A stretch of DNA of 64,000 nt. Origin: Paraburkholderia phytofirmans OLGA172 (GTDB lineage: Bacteria; Pseudomonadota; Gammaproteobacteria; Burkholderiales; Burkholderiaceae). The notes below the pieces were generated by a model. That model ran no database searches. It was not told the DNA's origin and worked only from the letters and a program-made list of their open reading frames with translations. Below are positions 61,683 through 64,000 of the stretch, one piece after another (position 1 is the stretch's first letter; each line of letters opens with the position of its first letter). A program made the translations under genes and the position numbers. The stretch lies in assembly GCF_001634365.1 (NCBI RefSeq), contig NZ_CP014579.1:3162001-3226000 (forward strand). The letters are read 5' to 3'.

Positions 61683-63542
61683 TCAATGCAGGAAGCCGGT
61701 CGAAATCCAGGGCACCGCAGCGACGATGATCAGGCCGACCATCAACGCGGCGATGTAGCCGAGAATCGGCTTCATCCCTTCGTCCGGATGGATGCGGCTC
61801 ACCGCACATGCCGAGTAATAGCCCACCCCAAACGGCGGCGCGAACAGGCCCACACCCATCGACAGGATCACCACCATGGCGTAGTGCACATCGTGAATGC
61901 CCATCTGCCGCGCGATCGGGAACATGAGCGGGCCGAACAGCACGATCGCCGGTATGCCCTCGAGCACGCTGCCGAGAATCACGAACACGCAGATGGAAGC
62001 GGCCATGAACATCGCCGCGCCGCCCGGCAAGCCGCCGAGCGTCTGCGCAAGCTGTCCCGAGAAACCCGATTGAGTCAACGCCCACGCCATGCTCGTCGCC
62101 GCGCCGATAATCAGCAGAATCGCGCCGGACAATGTCGCGGTATCGATCAGCATCGGCTTTAACCGCGCCCATTCGAAACGGCGATAGATCAGCAGGCCGG
62201 CCAGCACCGCGTAGGCGATACCGATCGTCGAGACTTCGGTTGCCGTCGCGATCCCTTCGACCACCGCTGCGCGGATCACGAACGGCAAGGCGATCGCAGG
62301 GAACGCGATCACGAACTTGCGCAGAATCTCGACACCCGTTGCACGCTTGACGCCCGACATGTCTTCGCGCCGATAGCGCCACTGCACCACGATGCACAAG
62401 GTAATCGCCAGCACGATGCCCGGCAGCATGCCGCCCGTGAAGAGTGCCGAGATCGACACGCCGGTCACCGAGCCGAGCGTGATCAGTACGAGGCTCGGCG
62501 GAATCGTCTCGGTCTGCGCGCCGGTCGCGGCGAGCAGCGCCACCAGATCGCCCGGCTTCGCACCGCGCGCTTTCATCTCCGGAAACAACACGGGCGCAAC
62601 CGCCGCCATATCCGCGGCTTTCGAGCCCGAGATGCCCGACACCAGATACATCGCGCCGACCAGCACATACGACAGGCCGCCACGCACATGCCCCAGCAAG
62701 CTCGCGAGGAACGCGATCATCGCCGCGGCCATGCCGGTCATCTCGATCAATTGCCCGAGAAACACGAAGAGCGGCACCGAGAGCAGGATCAGGTGCGACA
62801 TGCCCTCATCCATCCGGCCAACCACCACCGGCATCGGTGTATTCGTGGTCAACGCAAGGTAGCCGAAGGTGGCGAGTCCGAACGAGAAGGCAATCGGCAC
62901 GCCGCTCAGCACACCCAACGCCACCAGGCCGACAAAGAAGATCAGCAAGTTGATATTGCCGAGATCTCGGAACAGCGGTCCCAGCGCAATGAAGATGCCG
63001 ACCAGCGCGCCGACCGTCACGATCGCGCCAAGCGTCAGCCGCCAATTGCCCATGCGTGCGAGCCGTACCACTGCCACCAGCAGCATCAGCGCCGAGCCGA
63101 CCGGCAATGCCGCCGCGCGCCACGAGTTCGACAATTCGAGTGCCGGCGTGGTGATGAACGATTCGTCCTGCGCGAAGCTGATCGCCGGGCCGATCACCAT
63201 CGCAAGGAACGCGATCGGCGCGGCGATCGCGACCACGTCGAGAAAGGCCCGCACACCCGGCGGCGCCATGCCGACCAGCGCCGTCATCCGCATATGCTCG
63301 CCGCGCCGCAAGGCGATCACGGCGCCGAGCATGGCGAGCCACAGGAACAGCATGGATGCGAGTTCATCGGACCAGACGAGCGGCGCGTGCAGCAGATAGC
63401 GGCTCGTCACACCAGCCAGCAGCACGGCGATTTCCGCGAGTACCAGCAAGGCAGCGGGAATCTCGACCAGATGGCCGAGGGCGGAGTCGAGCGCACAGGC
63501 GAACCGATGCTGCCGCTCGTGCGAATAGGAGATCGAGATCAT
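61683..63542 (-). CDS. TRAP transporter fused small and large permease (DctQM)
   Basis: 619 residues. Residues ~1-190 are the DctQ-type subunit with four helices (W-S-D-E-L-A-S-M-L-F-L-W, R-G-E-H-M-R). Residues ~195-619 are the 12-helix DctM channel (G-V-P-I-A-F-S-F-G, P-L-F-V-F-L-G, G-S-K-A-A-D-M-A-A, P-P-S, and F-A-P-P-F-G-V-G-Y-Y near the end). Imports an organic acid with Na+ together with the DctP protein four bases upstream. Start at 63542 has GGGG upstream inside dctP. Confidence 0.92.
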   Translation of the reverse strand: MISISYSHERQHRFACALDSALGHLVEIPAALLVLAEIAVLLAGVTSRYLLHAPLVWSDELASMLFLWLAMLGAVIALRRGEHMRMTALVGMAPPGVRAFLDVVAIAAPIAFLAMVIGPAISFAQDESFITTPALELSNSWRAAALPVGSALMLLVAVVRLARMGNWRLTLGAIVTVGALVGIFIALGPLFRDLGNINLLIFFVGLVALGVLSGVPIAFSFGLATFGYLALTTNTPMPVVVGRMDEGMSHLILLSVPLFVFLGQLIEMTGMAAAMIAFLASLLGHVRGGLSYVLVGAMYLVSGISGSKAADMAAVAPVLFPEMKARGAKPGDLVALLAATGAQTETIPPSLVLITLGSVTGVSISALFTGGMLPGIVLAITLCIVVQWRYRREDMSGVKRATGVEILRKFVIAFPAIALPFVIRAAVVEGIATATEVSTIGIAYAVLAGLLIYRRFEWARLKPMLIDTATLSGAILLIIGAATSMAWALTQSGFSGQLAQTLGGLPGGAAMFMAASICVFVILGSVLEGIPAIVLFGPLMFPIARQMGIHDVHYAMVVILSMGVGLFAPPFGVGYYSACAVSRIHPDEGMKPILGYIAALMVGLIIVAAVPWISTGFLH

Positions 63543-63546
63543 CGCA

Positions 63547-64000
63547 TTACCCCAGTTTTCCGACGGACTTCTCCAGCAGCCCCCACGCCTCGTCGCCGTA
63601 TTTGGCTTTCCAGTCGTGATAGAAGCTCGTCTTGGCCAGCGCGCCACGGAAAGCGTCGCGGTCGACATCGATAAAGGTAATGCCCTTCTTTTTCAGGTCG
63701 TCGCGCAACGAGAGGCTGAGCTTGGCGATATCCGCGCGTTGCAGCATCGCGGCGTTTTCGAATTCACGCGTGACGATCGCACGGATGTCGGCCGGCAGGC
63801 GCTCCCACGCGGCGCGATTGCCAAGAATCCAGTAACCGTCCCACACGTGCGACGTGAGGCTGATGTACTTCTGCACTTCATAGAGCTTGGCCGTCGCGAT
63901 GATCGGCAGCGGGTTTTCCTGACCCTCCACCACGCCGGTTTGCAACGCCGAATACAGCTCGTTGAAATTGATTGGCGCAGGGCCGGCGTCGAGCGCCTTG
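63547..64000 (-). CDS. TRAP transporter solute-binding protein DctP, 3' part
   Basis: About 150 codons; the 5' end lies beyond the window. L-Q-T-G-V-V-E-G-Q-E-N-P is the conserved DctP segment, preceded by P-I-N-F-N-E-L-Y-S-A, and W-x-x-L-P and T-S-F-Y-H-D-W-K follow. The periplasmic protein captures the substrate for DctQM. Stop four bases before dctQM; same operon as transketolase and the dehydrogenase. Confidence 0.9.
   Translation of the reverse strand, partial: KALDAGPAPINFNELYSALQTGVVEGQENPLPIIATAKLYEVQKYISLTSHVWDGYWILGNRAAWERLPADIRAIVTREFENAAMLQRADIAKLSLSLRDDLKKKGITFIDVDRDAFRGALAKTSFYHDWKAKYGDEAWGLLEKSVGKLG

Noticed and set aside
1..64000. tRNA, rRNA, integrase or attachment sites, replication origin
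   Set aside because: None could be recognised by eye on either strand; absence is not proof.

Overview
The window reads as high-GC accessory DNA from a Burkholderiaceae bacterium, most likely Paraburkholderia or a close relative (inference from gene families, codon use and gene order; no rRNA or tRNA is present to confirm it). It is dominated by solute transporters, LysR/IclR/MarR/RpiR regulators and small catabolic operons. The plasmid-type KfrA-like coiled-coil protein and the HipBA pair would fit a secondary chromosome or megaplasmid.

Layout. 0-3.9 kb: a DHA2 drug exporter with a short-chain dehydrogenase, an IS3 remnant and a YbfB/YjiJ-type MFS carrier. 4-11.4 kb: a phosphopantetheinyl transferase, then a leftward unit (metallo-hydrolase, FAD monooxygenase, DUF2783, MFS carrier) facing two tandem IclR regulators across a perfect palindrome; the second IclR carries a ten-copy GCGGGG hexamer repeat. 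11.4-13.2 kb: a Fic-domain protein behind a duplicated 58-bp repeat. 13.2-16.9 kb: a sugar or polyol ABC locus (RpiR regulator, ATPase, truncated SDR, permease) broken by rearrangement. 17-20.8 kb: a three-repeat, beta-trefoil-like protein and the KfrA-like protein. 21-28.8 kb: LysR, a PhnZ-like HD-domain protein, an SbmA/YddA-type ABC exporter, an internally deleted DUF2235 gene, Kup, and a nitronate monooxygenase-tautomerase operon. 28.8-34.7 kb: two LysR genes, an MdtG-like MFS, a scrambled redoxin remnant and HipBA.

35.1-39.6 kb is the clearest pathway. The oxalate:formate antiporter, oxalyl-CoA decarboxylase and formyl-CoA:oxalate CoA-transferase lie in one operon closed by a strong terminator, giving oxalate import, CoA activation, decarboxylation and formate export. 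39.8-48.7 kb holds an HPP-CBS membrane protein, a MarR gene between two related palindromes, an aldo-keto reductase beside a LysR stump, a DUF2322 protein, a deleted beta-propeller gene, a di-iron membrane hydroxylase and a DUF2182/DUF899/regulator/beta-propeller cluster. 48.9-57.5 kb: a DadA-like oxidase, universal stress protein, 1-Cys peroxiredoxin with an ETHE1-rhodanese fusion, a DUF1254 protein, and a TAXI-type binding protein split by a complete IS3-family element with a visible -1 frameshift site. 57.5-64 kb: a protein with a duplicated tail, then 2-hydroxyacid dehydrogenase, transketolase and a DctQM/DctP TRAP transporter, partial at the right edge.

The most unusual property is the number of genes reduced to fragments. 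At least three (DUF2235, an SDR, a beta-propeller protein) keep their natural start and natural end joined in frame with the middle missing. Others have lost one end or have an internal inversion. I did not find a clearly new defence or mobile system. The best leads are the mini-gene pattern, the hexamer-repeat IclR, the duplicated repeat before fic, the KfrA-like and beta-trefoil neighbours, and the MarR locus with an apparently missing target.
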